Assembly: GCF_041583835.1 (NCBI RefSeq)
Contig: NZ_JBFHFC010000007.1
Span: 1-64,000 of the forward strand
Length of the DNA stretch: 64,000 bases
Reading direction: 5' to 3'
Source: Thiomicrorhabdus sp041583835
Lineage (GTDB): Bacteria > Pseudomonadota > Gammaproteobacteria > Thiomicrospirales > Thiomicrospiraceae
Notes under the pieces: model-generated
The model's input: the letters and a program-made list of their open reading frames with translations, nothing else
What the model was told of the DNA's origin: nothing
The model's database searches: none
In this document: piece by piece, positions 1 through 10,700 of the stretch
Position numbering within the stretch: the first letter of the stretch is position 1
Layout of the letters: the number at the start of each line of letters is the position of its first letter
Position numbers and translations under genes: made by a program

Positions 1-1
1 C

Positions 2-1054
2 ATTCAAGTCATGCAAGCCATGACCCATGGCGATTTCAGCCAGCGTATCAATCTGGAACTTCCGGGTGAATACACCTACTTGAAACAGTACCTGAATGAT
101 TCTTTGGATCGTCTGGAACACTCCATCGAAACCAAAAACAGCATTTTGGATAACTATAGCCAAGGTGACTTCTCGTTTACCACTCAGGTGGAGTTCAACG
201 GTAAACTGAACGAATTGAAAAACAACATGGACAGAATGGCGGGCAGCATCAGTAACATGCTTCAGACCGTGAAACGTGCATCCATCGACGCGGTTTCCGG
301 TGTAGAAGAGATCAGTGCCGGTAACCAGGATCTGAACTTAAGAGTGCAAAATCAGGCGACCGCCTTGCAAAGCACGGCGCAAAGTATGGAACAGATGGCT
401 CAAAGCGTCGCTCAATCGCTGCAGCAAGCCGATGAAGTCAACAAGGTCAGTCACGGCGTGCAAAAAACCATTCAACAAGGTAGCGAAGTCGTCGGTGAAA
501 TGGATCAAGCCATGCAGGCAATCTTTGATGCCAGCTCCGAAATTTCCAACATCACCGGCGTGATCGACAGTATCGCTTTCCAGACGAACTTGTTGGCGCT
601 TAACGCAGCAGTAGAAGCGGCTCGTGCCGGTGAAGCAGGACGCGGGTTTGCCGTGGTCGCCGGAGAAGTTCGTTCATTGGCTCAAAAATCCGCAGAAGCG
701 GCCAAACAGATTCGTCATGTGAGCGAATCGAGTATGAACAAAATAGAAGCCGGTCTAAAACTAAGTCAACTGACGACTCAAACTTTTGAGGAAAATTTGA
801 AAGCGGTTGCCGAAGTTTCCGGCATGGTCGAAGAAATGAACCAAAGCCTGCAAAAGCAGAGTCACGGTATTCAAGAGGTCAGCCACGCCTTGAACGAAAT
901 CGATAATGCCACTCAGCAGAACGCCGCACTGGTCGAACAGATCGCCAGCACGTCGTCCAACATCATCGATCAGGTCAAAGGATTGGAAACTACGGTCAAT
1001 GCCTTTAAGGTGCTGGAAGGCGAATCCAACATTCTACCGATTAAAGCGGCTTAA
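2..1054 (+). CDS. Methyl-accepting chemotaxis protein, C-terminal part (5' end outside window)
   Basis: The frame is open to the left edge, so the sensor and membrane part are missing. What remains is a HAMP-like linker (about residues 1-75) and a full cytoplasmic signalling domain. The hairpin tip that contacts CheA/CheW is clear: NLLALNAAVEAARAGEAGRG followed by FAVVAGEVRSLAQKSAEAAKQI. Flanking Gln/Glu-rich heptads are the expected coiled-coil and methylation regions. The ligand cannot be inferred. The 3' end overlaps the convergent tesA gene by 14 bases with no terminator between them. Confidence 0.93.
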   Translation: MQVMQAMTHGDFSQRINLELPGEYTYLKQYLNDSLDRLEHSIETKNSILDNYSQGDFSFTTQVEFNGKLNELKNNMDRMAGSISNMLQTVKRASIDAVSGVEEISAGNQDLNLRVQNQATALQSTAQSMEQMAQSVAQSLQQADEVNKVSHGVQKTIQQGSEVVGEMDQAMQAIFDASSEISNITGVIDSIAFQTNLLALNAAVEAARAGEAGRGFAVVAGEVRSLAQKSAEAAKQIRHVSESSMNKIEAGLKLSQLTTQTFEENLKAVAEVSGMVEEMNQSLQKQSHGIQEVSHALNEIDNATQQNAALVEQIASTSSNIIDQVKGLETTVNAFKVLEGESNILPIKAA

Positions 1055-1727
1055 CGACAAGACTAGCCTGTTTGGTCTTTTGTTTGACGGCTTGTAAAGC
1101 CTGCTCGATCAACGGCCAGACTCGTTGCAGAATCTGCGGTTGCGCCTCGGCATTCGGGTGCAACCCGTCCCACTGCATTAGATCGGGTTCCAGAGCGACG
1201 TCTTCAAGAAAAAACGGATCGAACAACACGTTAGACTGCTCAGCCAAAGCTTGGTACATTTTCTGTAATTGCAGATCGTAAGCCGGGCCGTAATTGGTCG
1301 GCAGACGAATTCCCAGCAACACCACTTCACAATCCGTCAGGCTGGCTTTGCATGAGTCGATCATGGTTTGCAGGTTGCGCTGAGTCGTCTTCAAATCCTG
1401 CCCTCTTAAGGCATCGTTGGCCCCCAACTCCAAAACCATCACACTCGGATGGTACTGCTTCAACAACTCCGGCAGGCGCTGCTTACCGCCGGAAGTCGTT
1501 TCGCCGCTGATACTGGCATTAACCACCTGTAAATCCGGTTCTTTGGCTTGCAATAAAGCCACCCAACCCTGCTCCGATTCCATCCCGTAAGCCGCGCTGA
1601 GACTGTCGCCCATCACGAGCAATAAAGGCTTGGAAACAGCCTGCTGAGTCCCTTGCGGATTCGCCATGGTTAGACTAGGATAAAGGTTCATTCCAACAAC
1701 CCAGAACAGCCAACCAAAATGAACCAA
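1041..1727 (-). CDS. tesA: Periplasmic GDSL esterase / acyl-CoA thioesterase I (TesA-like)
   Basis: SGNH-hydrolase that should cleave acyl esters or thioesters in the periplasm. Block I is GDSLSAAYG with the nucleophilic Ser, block III GANDALRG carries the conserved Asn, and DGLHPNAE supplies the Asp/His pair. The start is uncertain. An ATG at 1790 gives a charged N-terminus, an ATG at 1691 removes most of the hydrophobic segment, and a TTG at 1727 gives a short secretion signal (VHFGWLFWVVG then a cleavage-like TMA), so I favour 1727. Its 5' end overlaps the divergent ABC ATPase gene, the arrangement seen for tesA and ybbA in enterobacteria. Confidence 0.82.
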   Translation of the reverse strand: MVHFGWLFWVVGMNLYPSLTMANPQGTQQAVSKPLLLVMGDSLSAAYGMESEQGWVALLQAKEPDLQVVNASISGETTSGGKQRLPELLKQYHPSVMVLELGANDALRGQDLKTTQRNLQTMIDSCKASLTDCEVVLLGIRLPTNYGPAYDLQLQKMYQALAEQSNVLFDPFFLEDVALEPDLMQWDGLHPNAEAQPQILQRVWPLIEQALQAVKQKTKQASLVVKPL

Positions 1728-2435
1728 CCACGCCCGTCCGCGCCAATTATCGAATTGCAAAATGTGCACTATCAGATTCCTTCCGATCAAGAGTTACTCG
1801 ATATCATAAAAGCCTGCTACCTGAGTGTCCAGCCGGAAGAGACTTTAGCGATCGTCGGACGTTCCGGCTCGGGTAAATCGACCCTGTTGGCCTTAATGGC
1901 GGGATTGGAACTGCCTACCGACGGCAACATCCTTTTACTGGGAAAATCGCTGGAAACGTGCTCCGAAGACGAACGGGCGCAAATCCGCGCCCAACAGGTC
2001 GGATTTATTTTCCAAAACTTCCAACTGATGCCGAGCATGACCGCACTGGAAAACATTCTGATGCCGTTGGAGCTGTTTCAAATTGACGGTGCCAGACAGA
2101 AAGCGATGCAGGCTTTGGAAAAAGTCGGCTTGAGCCATCGTGCCCACCACCGCCCTGCCGAACTTTCCGGCGGCGAACAGCAACGCGTCGCCATCGCACG
2201 TGCCTTCGTGACCGAACCCAAAGTGCTGTTTGCCGACGAACCGACCGGCAATCTGGACGAAGAAACCGCTCTGCAAATTCAAAACCTGTTGTTTGAACTG
2301 AACAACGACCTGAAAACCACTCTGATCTTAGTTACCCACGACATGAGTTTTGCACAGAAATGCCATCGCGTCATGCATCTGACTCACGGTCATTTAGACG
2401 AACAACCGGGCAAACAAGCGGAAGCCGTCCAATGA
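1719..2435 (+). CDS. ybbA: ABC transporter ATP-binding protein, YbbA/LolD-like
   Basis: 238-residue nucleotide-binding subunit of the MacB/LolD class. Walker A is GRSGSGKST, the Q-loop lies near FIFQNFQLMPSMTALENI, the signature is LSGGEQQRVAIARAF, Walker B is VLFADEPTGNLD, and the switch His is in LVTHD. It overlaps the next gene by four bases (ATGA), so translational coupling with the large permease is expected. Together they probably form a YbbA-YbbP exporter or mechanotransmission complex; the substrate is unknown. No good Shine-Dalgarno sequence precedes the ATG. Confidence 0.93.
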   Translation: MNQPRPSAPIIELQNVHYQIPSDQELLDIIKACYLSVQPEETLAIVGRSGSGKSTLLALMAGLELPTDGNILLLGKSLETCSEDERAQIRAQQVGFIFQNFQLMPSMTALENILMPLELFQIDGARQKAMQALEKVGLSHRAHHRPAELSGGEQQRVAIARAFVTEPKVLFADEPTGNLDEETALQIQNLLFELNNDLKTTLILVTHDMSFAQKCHRVMHLTHGHLDEQPGKQAEAVQ

Positions 2436-4930
2436 AACAACTTTGGCTTGAAAGCATTACCGCTTCAAAATGGTTTTTCAGAAGTCTGAAAAAAGGGGAT
2501 TGGCTGTGGTTGATTATGGCCGTCATCATCGCCAGTATGACGGTCACATTGGTCAAACAACTCGGGGAAACCGTACAACAAAGTATGCTGCGCAAAGCTT
2601 CCGAATCCCTTGGAGCGGATTTAGTGATTCGCAGCAGCCGGCCAATCGAAGCCAAATGGCAGCAACAGGCTGAGGACCTGGGATTGAAAACCGCCCGCTC
2701 CACCTCCGTGGTCACCATGGCGCTCAGTAACGAACAGTTTCAACTGGTCAATCTCAAAGGCGTTACTGACAACTATCCGCTTAGAGGCCGACTGAAATCC
2801 ACCGAAGATTTGCCGTTTCACCCCCTGAAAGGCGATAAGGTCTGGGTTGAACCCAAACTGATTAGCCTGATGGGGCTTTCCGCCGACAGCGAAATCACCC
2901 TCGGGCACATCAAAACCGGCTTGGCAGGCAGCGTACTCAACCAACAAACGCTTGCGCCAATGGGTGGTTTTGCCCCGCAAGTGCTGATTCCGTTGGATAC
3001 CTTCAAACGCACCGAGTTAATCGGTCCGGGCAGTCGCGCAAGTTATGAACTTTATGCAATAGGCGATGCCGCACAAATCAAACGCTTCTCCAAACGGCTG
3101 AACCAAGAAGAGAATCCGCACTGGCAGATTCTTTCGGCCCAATCCCCCACCCAGGATTTGGAAGATTCACTGCAAACCGCCTGGCTATTCCTGGATTTAT
3201 CCGCACTTTCAGCCGTACTGGTTGCGGGTATGTCGATTCTGATTGCCAGCCGCTTTTATCTGAACCGATGGCAAAGCAGTATGGCGTTGCTGCGCGCATT
3301 GGGAGCCGACAACGCCAAAATGCAACGTCTGTTTGCTATGCAACTCAGTTGGATCGCTTTAAGCAGTAGCCTGATCGGCGTTCTACTGGGGTACGGCTTA
3401 TCCCTGTTACTGCATCCGCTTGTCGGCCATTTTTTTCAACCTCTGGTCGTCGCCGATGCTTGGCCTGCAATGCTGACCGGCTTCATCAGCGGCCTGTTGG
3501 TTTTATGGAGCTTTGCCTGGCAGGCTTTCCAAACAGCCGTGCAGACGGCTCCGATGCAGGTACTCAAATCGGTTCCGCGCACACCTAACGGTATCCATTG
3601 GTTTATCAGTTTCGCGTTATTACTGGTGTTAATCAGCTTAATGCTAGGAGTCAAATCCATTACTTGGATACTGGTTGGTCTGGTCGCCATCAGCCTTGCT
3701 CTGCTGGGAGTCGCCATCGGTTTGTTAAAAGTCATGGCGGCTTTGCAAACCAATAGCCGTGGTTGGTTTAGAATCGCCCTTTCCAATCTGCTTAAAGAAC
3801 CCGGCCTGGTGAAAATTCAGTTGGTTTCGGTGGGCATGGTTTTGTTTGTCTTAATGTTGATGACCTTTGTTCGCCAGGACTTACTGCTAAACTGGCAGGC
3901 CTCGTTACCTGACAACACCCCAAACACCTTTGTTATGAACATTCAGCCCGATCAACGCGATCAGGTCGTCGATATTCTCGCCGCTCAAAAACTGCACCCG
4001 GAACTGGTTCCGATGGCTCGCGGACGCTTGACCGCCATCAACCAAAAGCCGCTGCTCGCTTCCGAACAAATGGAAGATCGTGCACGCAGACTGTTGGAAC
4101 GCGAATCCAATGTCGCCATTCTGGAAAATGTTCCGAGCCACAATGATGTGGTGCAAGAGATTGCCCCTTCAAAACTGACTCTGCCGACCGTTTCGGTGGA
4201 AGAAGGTATGGCGGAATTGTTTAACATTCATCCGGGCGATACCTTAAGTTTCAACTTTGCCGGACAGAGTTTCGATTACCAAGTCAGCACGTTGCGTAAA
4301 GTGGAATGGCAGAGCTTTCAGCTGAACTTCTTTTTCATTTTGCAGCCGGTTGAACAACGCCACCTGCCGATCTCCTACATCGGAAATTTCCATCTCGGCG
4401 GTGACGGTTCGCTTGAATCCGGTAAAACAAGTCCGGTCAGTCAATTGACCCAAACACTGGCAGAACAAACCCCCGGTGTATTATTGATTGACGTACGCCA
4501 GATCATGCAGCAAATTCAGGAAATTATGCGCCAGGCAAGTTGGGCGGTAACGGGACTTTACGGATTTACTTTGTTGGCGAGTATCGGCGTTTTATTCACC
4601 GCGACCCTTGCCAGCCAGCAGGCCAGAATTCAAAGTTGGCTGTTGCTGCGTACATTGGGTGCGAGAACCCATCAGATCGTCAAGATTGGTCTGACCGAGT
4701 TTATTCTTTTAGGAGGATTGGCAGGTATTTTAGCCGCCAGCTTTGCCCAGATTGCCAGCTTGCTGATCAGCCACTTTTTGCTCAAGACCGAACCGAGTTT
4801 AAATTTGGATTTGTGGCTGCTAAGCATCGTTATCGGCAGTGGACTACTGCTACTGATCGGCTTATTGACGCAATACAATTTCTTGAGAAAAACGCCTCAA
4901 CAGCTCAAACTGTATTTAAATCAACTGTAA
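2432..4930 (+). CDS. ybbP: ABC transporter permease with two FtsX domains (YbbP-like)
   Basis: About 832 residues. I start it at the ATG overlapping the ybbA stop rather than at the longer in-frame opening at 2360, because the protein then begins MKQLWLESITASKWFFRSLK. It has an N-terminal helix, a large periplasmic domain, three FtsX-type helices (about residues 255-370), a further membrane pair, a second periplasmic domain and a second FtsX bundle at the C-terminus (ASIGVLFTATLASQQARIQSW and on). This duplicated MacB-like layout is that of YbbP. It is followed by a rho-independent terminator. Confidence 0.9.
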   Translation: MKQLWLESITASKWFFRSLKKGDWLWLIMAVIIASMTVTLVKQLGETVQQSMLRKASESLGADLVIRSSRPIEAKWQQQAEDLGLKTARSTSVVTMALSNEQFQLVNLKGVTDNYPLRGRLKSTEDLPFHPLKGDKVWVEPKLISLMGLSADSEITLGHIKTGLAGSVLNQQTLAPMGGFAPQVLIPLDTFKRTELIGPGSRASYELYAIGDAAQIKRFSKRLNQEENPHWQILSAQSPTQDLEDSLQTAWLFLDLSALSAVLVAGMSILIASRFYLNRWQSSMALLRALGADNAKMQRLFAMQLSWIALSSSLIGVLLGYGLSLLLHPLVGHFFQPLVVADAWPAMLTGFISGLLVLWSFAWQAFQTAVQTAPMQVLKSVPRTPNGIHWFISFALLLVLISLMLGVKSITWILVGLVAISLALLGVAIGLLKVMAALQTNSRGWFRIALSNLLKEPGLVKIQLVSVGMVLFVLMLMTFVRQDLLLNWQASLPDNTPNTFVMNIQPDQRDQVVDILAAQKLHPELVPMARGRLTAINQKPLLASEQMEDRARRLLERESNVAILENVPSHNDVVQEIAPSKLTLPTVSVEEGMAELFNIHPGDTLSFNFAGQSFDYQVSTLRKVEWQSFQLNFFFILQPVEQRHLPISYIGNFHLGGDGSLESGKTSPVSQLTQTLAEQTPGVLLIDVRQIMQQIQEIMRQASWAVTGLYGFTLLASIGVLFTATLASQQARIQSWLLLRTLGARTHQIVKIGLTEFILLGGLAGILAASFAQIASLLISHFLLKTEPSLNLDLWLLSIVIGSGLLLLIGLLTQYNFLRKTPQQLKLYLNQL

Positions 4931-4940
4931 ACCTGAATAC

Positions 4941-4967
4941 AAACCGAACGGGACTGTTCGGTTTTGA
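4941..4967 (+). terminator. Rho-independent terminator of the ybbA-ybbP operon
   Basis: Nine-base perfect stem (4941-4949 with 4956-4964), six-base loop, short T run. It lies 10 bases after the permease stop, and can also serve the convergent gene ending at 4993. Confidence 0.8.
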
Positions 4968-4992
4968 AATGTTGGATTTTAAAGTGCCGTGA

Positions 4993-5523
4993 TTAAGCTT
5001 GAACCTCATTCTTATAAGGTTCCACCCATTGCGGATCGAAGCTCGTCTGATTCAAATCCAGATTCAGTTCTGTCATCTTCTCTTCCAGGCCGCGTTTTTC
5101 GGCCAACAGATCAATCATCGCGTGACTATTGTCTTCCAAACGGTGCATCTGCTCCAGCCCTAGATGATAAAAACGCAGGATTTTCATCGCTTCCGTATCA
5201 CCCTTCTCCACCGCTTCCTGAATCGGACGTAAACGATTGGTGACGTGCATCAAACTACGCTTTAAACGCCAGCCATACATGGCTTCCCGCATCCATGGAC
5301 TCTTAACGAAAAACCACTTCACGACAAAAGCCGTAATCACCAAGCCGACAAATGCCCCCATCAGGTTCAACACCAGATGATTATTGGAATATTCGCCAAA
5401 CCAGTCCACGAACGAGGTTGCCATAACCATTCCGATGACAATAAAAATCGCCATGATGATCAAAGTTGCCTTACGCGTCTGACGACGATAAAACGCCGCA
5501 TCCATCTCTTCAATTTCAAACAT
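4993..5523 (-). CDS. Small two-helix inner-membrane protein, DUF3087-like
   Basis: 176 residues with two predicted membrane helices (about 18-38 and 50-72) separated by a short polar loop, then a long charged helical cytoplasmic tail rich in Leu, Glu and Arg, probably coiled coil (about 85-160). The pattern recalls the DUF3087 family of gammaproteobacteria, but that is recognition by layout rather than a motif. There is no catalytic signature. It is monocistronic and convergent to the ABC operon. Confidence 0.8.
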   Translation of the reverse strand: MFEIEEMDAAFYRRQTRKATLIIMAIFIVIGMVMATSFVDWFGEYSNNHLVLNLMGAFVGLVITAFVVKWFFVKSPWMREAMYGWRLKRSLMHVTNRLRPIQEAVEKGDTEAMKILRFYHLGLEQMHRLEDNSHAMIDLLAEKRGLEEKMTELNLDLNQTSFDPQWVEPYKNEVQA

Positions 5524-6019
5524 CTAACCGCCTCTTTTATTAAATCAATACCCATGCGAACGGGTTAAACGGGAACATATATTAACATTGAAACCGCTCA
5601 TACAGCAGCACGATAACGAATTGGATACAAACTTAAATTAAAAATTTCGGAATTAAGGAATAGCTAAAACAGCAATGAAATCACCTTACTCACTAAAAGC
5701 CTTTTCAGAATAAGTAAATTAACGTAAAATACAATCAAATAAGTATAATTAAGTAGTCAATTAAGGGCAGACCACAGGTGCGTTATGAATGTTAATAAAG
5801 AAATTTTAATTTTCGTAAATCCCACAAAATACATTTCTTTACCTGTACAACAGGAATCATTAGGATTTGACCGTACTAAAATTTTTCATGACTATTTCCA
5901 TCGAAAAACGACAAAATTGAACACCTACGTTTTAAGCACTAAATGCGAATCCGATACAGAAAAGAAGAGTATTTAGAGATAAAAATTATCGGCTTAGCGA
6001 CAATTCCTAATATACGAAA
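5524..6019. other. AT-rich intergenic region
   Basis: About 500 bases with the promoter region of the small membrane gene on the minus strand and the downstream side of tRNA-Pro. Apart from the short open frame at 5785-5976 I see no gene, long repeat or strong hairpin. Confidence 0.5.
5785..5976 (+). CDS. Doubtful 63-residue open frame
   Basis: An ATG preceded by AGGTG at workable spacing opens a 63-codon frame in AT-rich DNA. The product (MNVNKEILIFVNPTKYISLP and so on) is basic and soluble, has no motif I recognise, and its composition is what random AT-rich DNA would give. Listed because nothing else occupies the interval; more likely non-coding. Confidence 0.18.
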   Translation: MNVNKEILIFVNPTKYISLPVQQESLGFDRTKIFHDYFHRKTTKLNTYVLSTKCESDTEKKSI

Positions 6020-6096
6020 TGGTCGGAGTGACAGGATTTGAACCTGCGACCACCACACCCCCAGTGTGGTGCGCTACCAAGCTGCGCTACACCCCG
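6020..6096 (-). tRNA. tRNA-Pro, anticodon GGG
   Basis: 77 nt including an encoded CCA at the 3' end (TGG at 6020-6022 on the plus strand). The acceptor stem CGGGGTG/CACTCCG pairs with one G-U, the D arm is AGCGCAGCTTGGTAGCGC, the anticodon loop contains GGG, and the T arm is GCAGGTTCGAATCCTGT. Complete cloverleaf; reads CCC and CCU proline codons. Confidence 0.96.
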
Positions 6097-6242
6097 ATAT
6101 AAGAGAGATAGAATTATAGGGAGTTTGCGTCACAAATCAACCAGCCAATACACTTTAAGCCGGTTTTTTAACGCCTTTTACGCCAAGCAGATGCTTAGCG
6201 AAAAATCACTCCCCATAATCCATAAAACAATTTAAGAAAAAA

Positions 6243-7709
6243 TTAAGCCTCCGCTTTAGGTTTTTCCCAACTTCCGCCTAATGCTTTATACAAGCTGACC
6301 AAGGCACTTGAATGATTCAATTTCATGGAAACCTGAGCCAGTTCGGCATTGAACAAGTTGCGTTGCGCGTCCAATACTTCCAGATAGCTTGAATAACCGG
6401 CATCGAAACGACTTTGAGCCAATTCCAACGTCTGTTTCAAGGCAGTAACCTGACGCTGCTGAGCGGCTAGCTGCTTGGAACTGCCTTCCAATCTGGTCAA
6501 TGCATCCAGAACCTCTTTAAAGGCGTTACGAATGGTCTGTTGATAATTAATGACCATCGCCTTTTTCTGGGCTTCGCTGATACGTACCTGCGCCTGACGT
6601 CGGCCGTAATCGAAAATCGGAGCAGTAATGCCTGCAGAAGCATTCCAGGTCACGGCATCGTCATCGAATAAGTGGCTTAGAGCTTCACTTTGAAAGCCTA
6701 ACAATCCCGTCAAACTGATCGACGGGAACAACGCAGCTTTTGCCACGCCGATATTCGCATTAGCGGCAATCAAACGCTGTTCGGCAGCAAAAATGTCCGG
6801 ACGACGATTCAACAAATCCGAAGGCAGGCTTTTCGGTAAAGGTAAGCTGTCTGTATAGGTCAGCGCTTCCGTCGGCATTGCATCGCCGGTCATATTGACC
6901 AACGCACTCGGCGAACGGCCAACCAATACGCCAAGCGCATGCAATTGTAAATCACGTTGCTCTTGCAACTGATGCAACGAAATTTCGACCGCCGCCAACT
7001 CCGATTCAGCTTGGTAAACCGTTAAAGGCGTAACACTACCGTATTCCAATTGGGTTTGACGCAATTCAAGCGTTTCCTTTCTGGACTGTACGGTGTTCTG
7101 CGCCAACAGCAAACTCTGATTCAGCGCCATCAAATTCAAATAGGACTGAGCAACCGCGGCACTCACACTCAACTTCAACGTATGCTGGTCGGCTTGCGTG
7201 GCTTTCAATGCCGCTTCGGACTGTTTCACCGAAGCATCGACTCTGCCCCACAAATCCAACTCGTAACTCAATAAAGCACCCAACGAGAAATCACCGAACG
7301 TCGCGCCCTGCTGCATCGGATAAGCTTGATCGCTGGATTGAGTTCGGGCGAGTCCGGCGTTGGCATTCAACTCGGGATATCGACCCGACTGGCTTTGGCG
7401 TAACAGAGAAATCGCCTGTTCCAGATTGACTCTCGCCAAGGCGATATCCTGGTTATTTTTCAACGCTTCGTCGATCAATTGATTCAACGTCTCGCTACCG
7501 GCTAGCTGTTTCCACCAAGCCGATTCATCCATGACCACCGACTGCAACTGTTGCGTTTGACTTAACTGCCATTGATCGGGCAACTCGGTTTTTGGTTTTT
7601 CATACACCGGAATCTGGCTACAACCCGCCAACAACAGTACAGGAATCAAAGTAGACAACGGTTTTAAAACCGGACGACTCATCGTTTTATTCAACGTGAC
7701 CTGTTTCAT
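6243..7709 (-). CDS. Outer-membrane efflux lipoprotein (NodT/OprM family)
   Basis: 488 residues. The signal ends in a lipobox, LLAGC, so the protein is probably acylated at Cys. Two repeated outer-membrane efflux domains follow, with long Ala/Gln/Leu-rich helices and typical sequences such as SYELDLWGRVDASVKQSEAA, LLNRRPDIFAAEQRLIAANA and SLTGLLGFQS. It forms the TolC-like duct of the tripartite pump. The start overlaps the stop of the RND gene by four bases, so it is the third gene of an adaptor-pump-duct operon read leftwards. Confidence 0.94.
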   Translation of the reverse strand: MKQVTLNKTMSRPVLKPLSTLIPVLLLAGCSQIPVYEKPKTELPDQWQLSQTQQLQSVVMDESAWWKQLAGSETLNQLIDEALKNNQDIALARVNLEQAISLLRQSQSGRYPELNANAGLARTQSSDQAYPMQQGATFGDFSLGALLSYELDLWGRVDASVKQSEAALKATQADQHTLKLSVSAAVAQSYLNLMALNQSLLLAQNTVQSRKETLELRQTQLEYGSVTPLTVYQAESELAAVEISLHQLQEQRDLQLHALGVLVGRSPSALVNMTGDAMPTEALTYTDSLPLPKSLPSDLLNRRPDIFAAEQRLIAANANIGVAKAALFPSISLTGLLGFQSEALSHLFDDDAVTWNASAGITAPIFDYGRRQAQVRISEAQKKAMVINYQQTIRNAFKEVLDALTRLEGSSKQLAAQQRQVTALKQTLELAQSRFDAGYSSYLEVLDAQRNLFNAELAQVSMKLNHSSALVSLYKALGGSWEKPKAEA

Positions 7710-10700
7710 CTTTCTGACTCCTGTGTCTTCGAAGTTTTTTCGATTTTAGTCTCTTTTTTCCCGGAAATGCGTTCCGAGAATTCGGCAATCCAACGGAAGA
7801 ACATCGGCACGAACAACGGTGCCAGTACGGTTGCCGCAATCATACCGCCTACAAGTCCCGTACCAACGGCAGCACGCGCCGCCGCACCGGCACCGGTACT
7901 CAACATTAACGGTACCGCCGCAATCGTAAAGGCCAAAGAGGTCATGACGATCGGACGGAAACGTAATCTTGCGGCGTGCTGTGCGGCTTCCGCCAAAGGC
8001 ACACCTTTCTTACGTTCCTGCATCGCCACCTCAACGATCAGAATGGCATTTTTCGCAGACAGACCGATCAAGGTCAAAAGACCCAGCTCGAAATAAATGT
8101 CATTGCTCAAACCGGCCAACCAAACGGCAATCGAGGCTCCCAATACCGCAAACGGAACGGCTGTGATAACCGCCAAAGGAATCGACCAGCGTTCGTACTG
8201 TGCCGCCAGGATCAGGAAGACAAACAGAAGACCAAATAAGAATGCTTGGTTACCGGCACTGGCCGACTGCTTCTGTTGATAGGCTTCACCAACCCAACCT
8301 AAAGAGTACCCTTCCGGCATCACCTCTTTAGCTACTTCTTCAAACGCGGCGATCGCCTGACCGGAACTGTAACCCGGAGCCGGTTCGCCCATCAGCTTAG
8401 CCGCCGGGAATAGGTTGAAACGATCCACCACGTCAGCCCCAGTCAAACGTTTAAAAGACACCAAGCTGCTCAGCGGAATCATCTCGCCGGTTTGCGAACG
8501 CACGAACACTTGCGACAAATCTTCCGGCTTTTCACGATAATCCGCTTCCGACTGAAGATTAACCTTGTAGGTACGACCATACAGGTTGAAATCGTTCACG
8601 TACAAACTTCCGAAAGTCGCTTGCATCGCTGCAAACACCTCTTTAGCGGAAACCTGCATGCTCTGCGCCTTCTCTCGGTCCAGAACCACTTCATATTGAG
8701 GAACCTTAGTCGAGAACGTCGTACGAACCTGATTCAATTCAGGGCGCGCCGAAGCTTTAGCGATTAATTCATCGGTCACTTTACTCAGTGCAATCGATCC
8801 TTGACCTGTCCGGTTTTGCAGATAGGCTTCGAATCCACCGGTCATACTCATCCCCATAATAGTCGGCATGCCGATCGGAATGCTGAACGCATCAGGCACC
8901 GCCATCAACTGACCGAACAGTTGACCGACAATAGCAGGCGATGACAATTCCGGTGATTGACGTTCATCCCAGTGTTTCAGCTTCACGAACGAAACGGCCG
9001 AATCGGTTTTTTGAGTAAATGTCTGCAAGTCGAACCCGGCAAAACTGATCGAGTGTTCGACGCCGGGATGTGCTAACAAGGTATTACTAACTTGGTCACG
9101 AACCACTTCCATTCTCGACAAAGAAGATGCCGGCGGCAGATAGCTCAATACAAACAAGGTCCCTTTATCCTCTTGAGGCAACAAGCTTTTCGGCAAGTGG
9201 CTCAACGACTGGTAGGTCAAAGCAATCAATCCACCGAATAAAATGAGACTGATCAAACTGTATCGCATTATCAAACGGACACCGGAACTGAAACCGGAGG
9301 TCAACCAGTCAAAAAAGCGGTTGAATGTACCGAAAAAGCGGCCTTGCTCCAAATGGCCCGACTTCAACATATTAGCACAAAGTGCCGGGGTCAAAGTCAA
9401 AGCGACAATACCGGAAATGGTGACCGAGATGACGATCGTAATGGCAAATTGTTTGTACATCTGCCCTGTCAAACCACCAATAAATGCCACAGGTAAGAAG
9501 ACGGCAGCCAACACCAATACGATGGCAATGATCGGCCCGGTAATCTCACTCATCGCCTTAAGCGTTGCCTCTCGGGCGGACAAATGATAGGTCCGCATGA
9601 TCCGCTCGACGTTCTCGACCACGATGATAGCGTCATCCACCACGATCCCGATTGCCAGAATCATACCGAATAAGGTCAGCTGGTTGATCGAGAATCCAAG
9701 CAGATACATACCGATGAACGTACCGATGATCGAAACCGGAATCGCCAGAACCGGAATCAAAGTTGCACGGAAGTTCTGCAAGAATAGGAATACCACCAAA
9801 ACAACCAGAACCAAAGCTTCCAATAATGTATAAATTACCTTATTGATCGAAATCTCAACGAATTCGGTCGTATCATAAGGCACCGCATAAGACAGGCCTT
9901 TCGGGAATTTGGCCCCCAACTCTTCCAATTTGGCATCGATCAACTTAGAGGTTTCCAGTGCGTTTGCGCCCGGTTGCAAGAAAACCCCCATCGGAACGGT
10001 CGGTTTACCATCGTAAGTTGCATTGAAATTATAGGCTTGAGCACCTAGTTCGACTCTAGCCACGTCTTTCAGGCGTAACATCGCGCCGTCACTTTCTGCA
10101 CGCAGAATAATGTTCTCAAACTGAGACACATCGGACAGACGCCCTTCGGTTGTCACCGTATAAGTGAAAGCCTGAGCCGTATCCATAGGTTCCTGACCAA
10201 AACGGCCGGCGGCAAACTGAGAGTTCTGCGACTTAATCGCCATTGAAATATCATTCGGGGTCAGGTTATATTTCGCCAACTTGTTCGGATCCAACCAGAT
10301 ACGCATCGAATAATCTTTGGAACCGAATTGTCTGACTTCACCCACGCCCGGAATACGCGACAGGTCATCCAAAACGTTGATAAGCCCGTAGTTTGCGATA
10401 AAAACCGTATCCAGACTGGAGTCATCGGAGTACAGCGCAATAACTTTGAGGATACTGGATGACTTCTTGTTAACCTGCACGCCCAACTGTTGAACTTCGG
10501 CAGGTAAACGAGCCAAAGCCCCCTGCACCTTATTGTTGACGTTAATGTTGGCCTGATCGATATCGGTTCCGATATCGAAGGTGACCGTTAGGGTCAAGGT
10601 GCCGGACGAAGACGTGACACTGTTGATATACAACATGTCGTCAATCCCGTTAATAGCTTGTTCCAAAGGCGCTGCAACCGTATCGGCGATGGTTTCAGCA

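Noticed and set aside
6038..6235. 65-codon plus-strand frame
   Set aside because: Overlaps the tRNA-Pro gene and has no credible start context.
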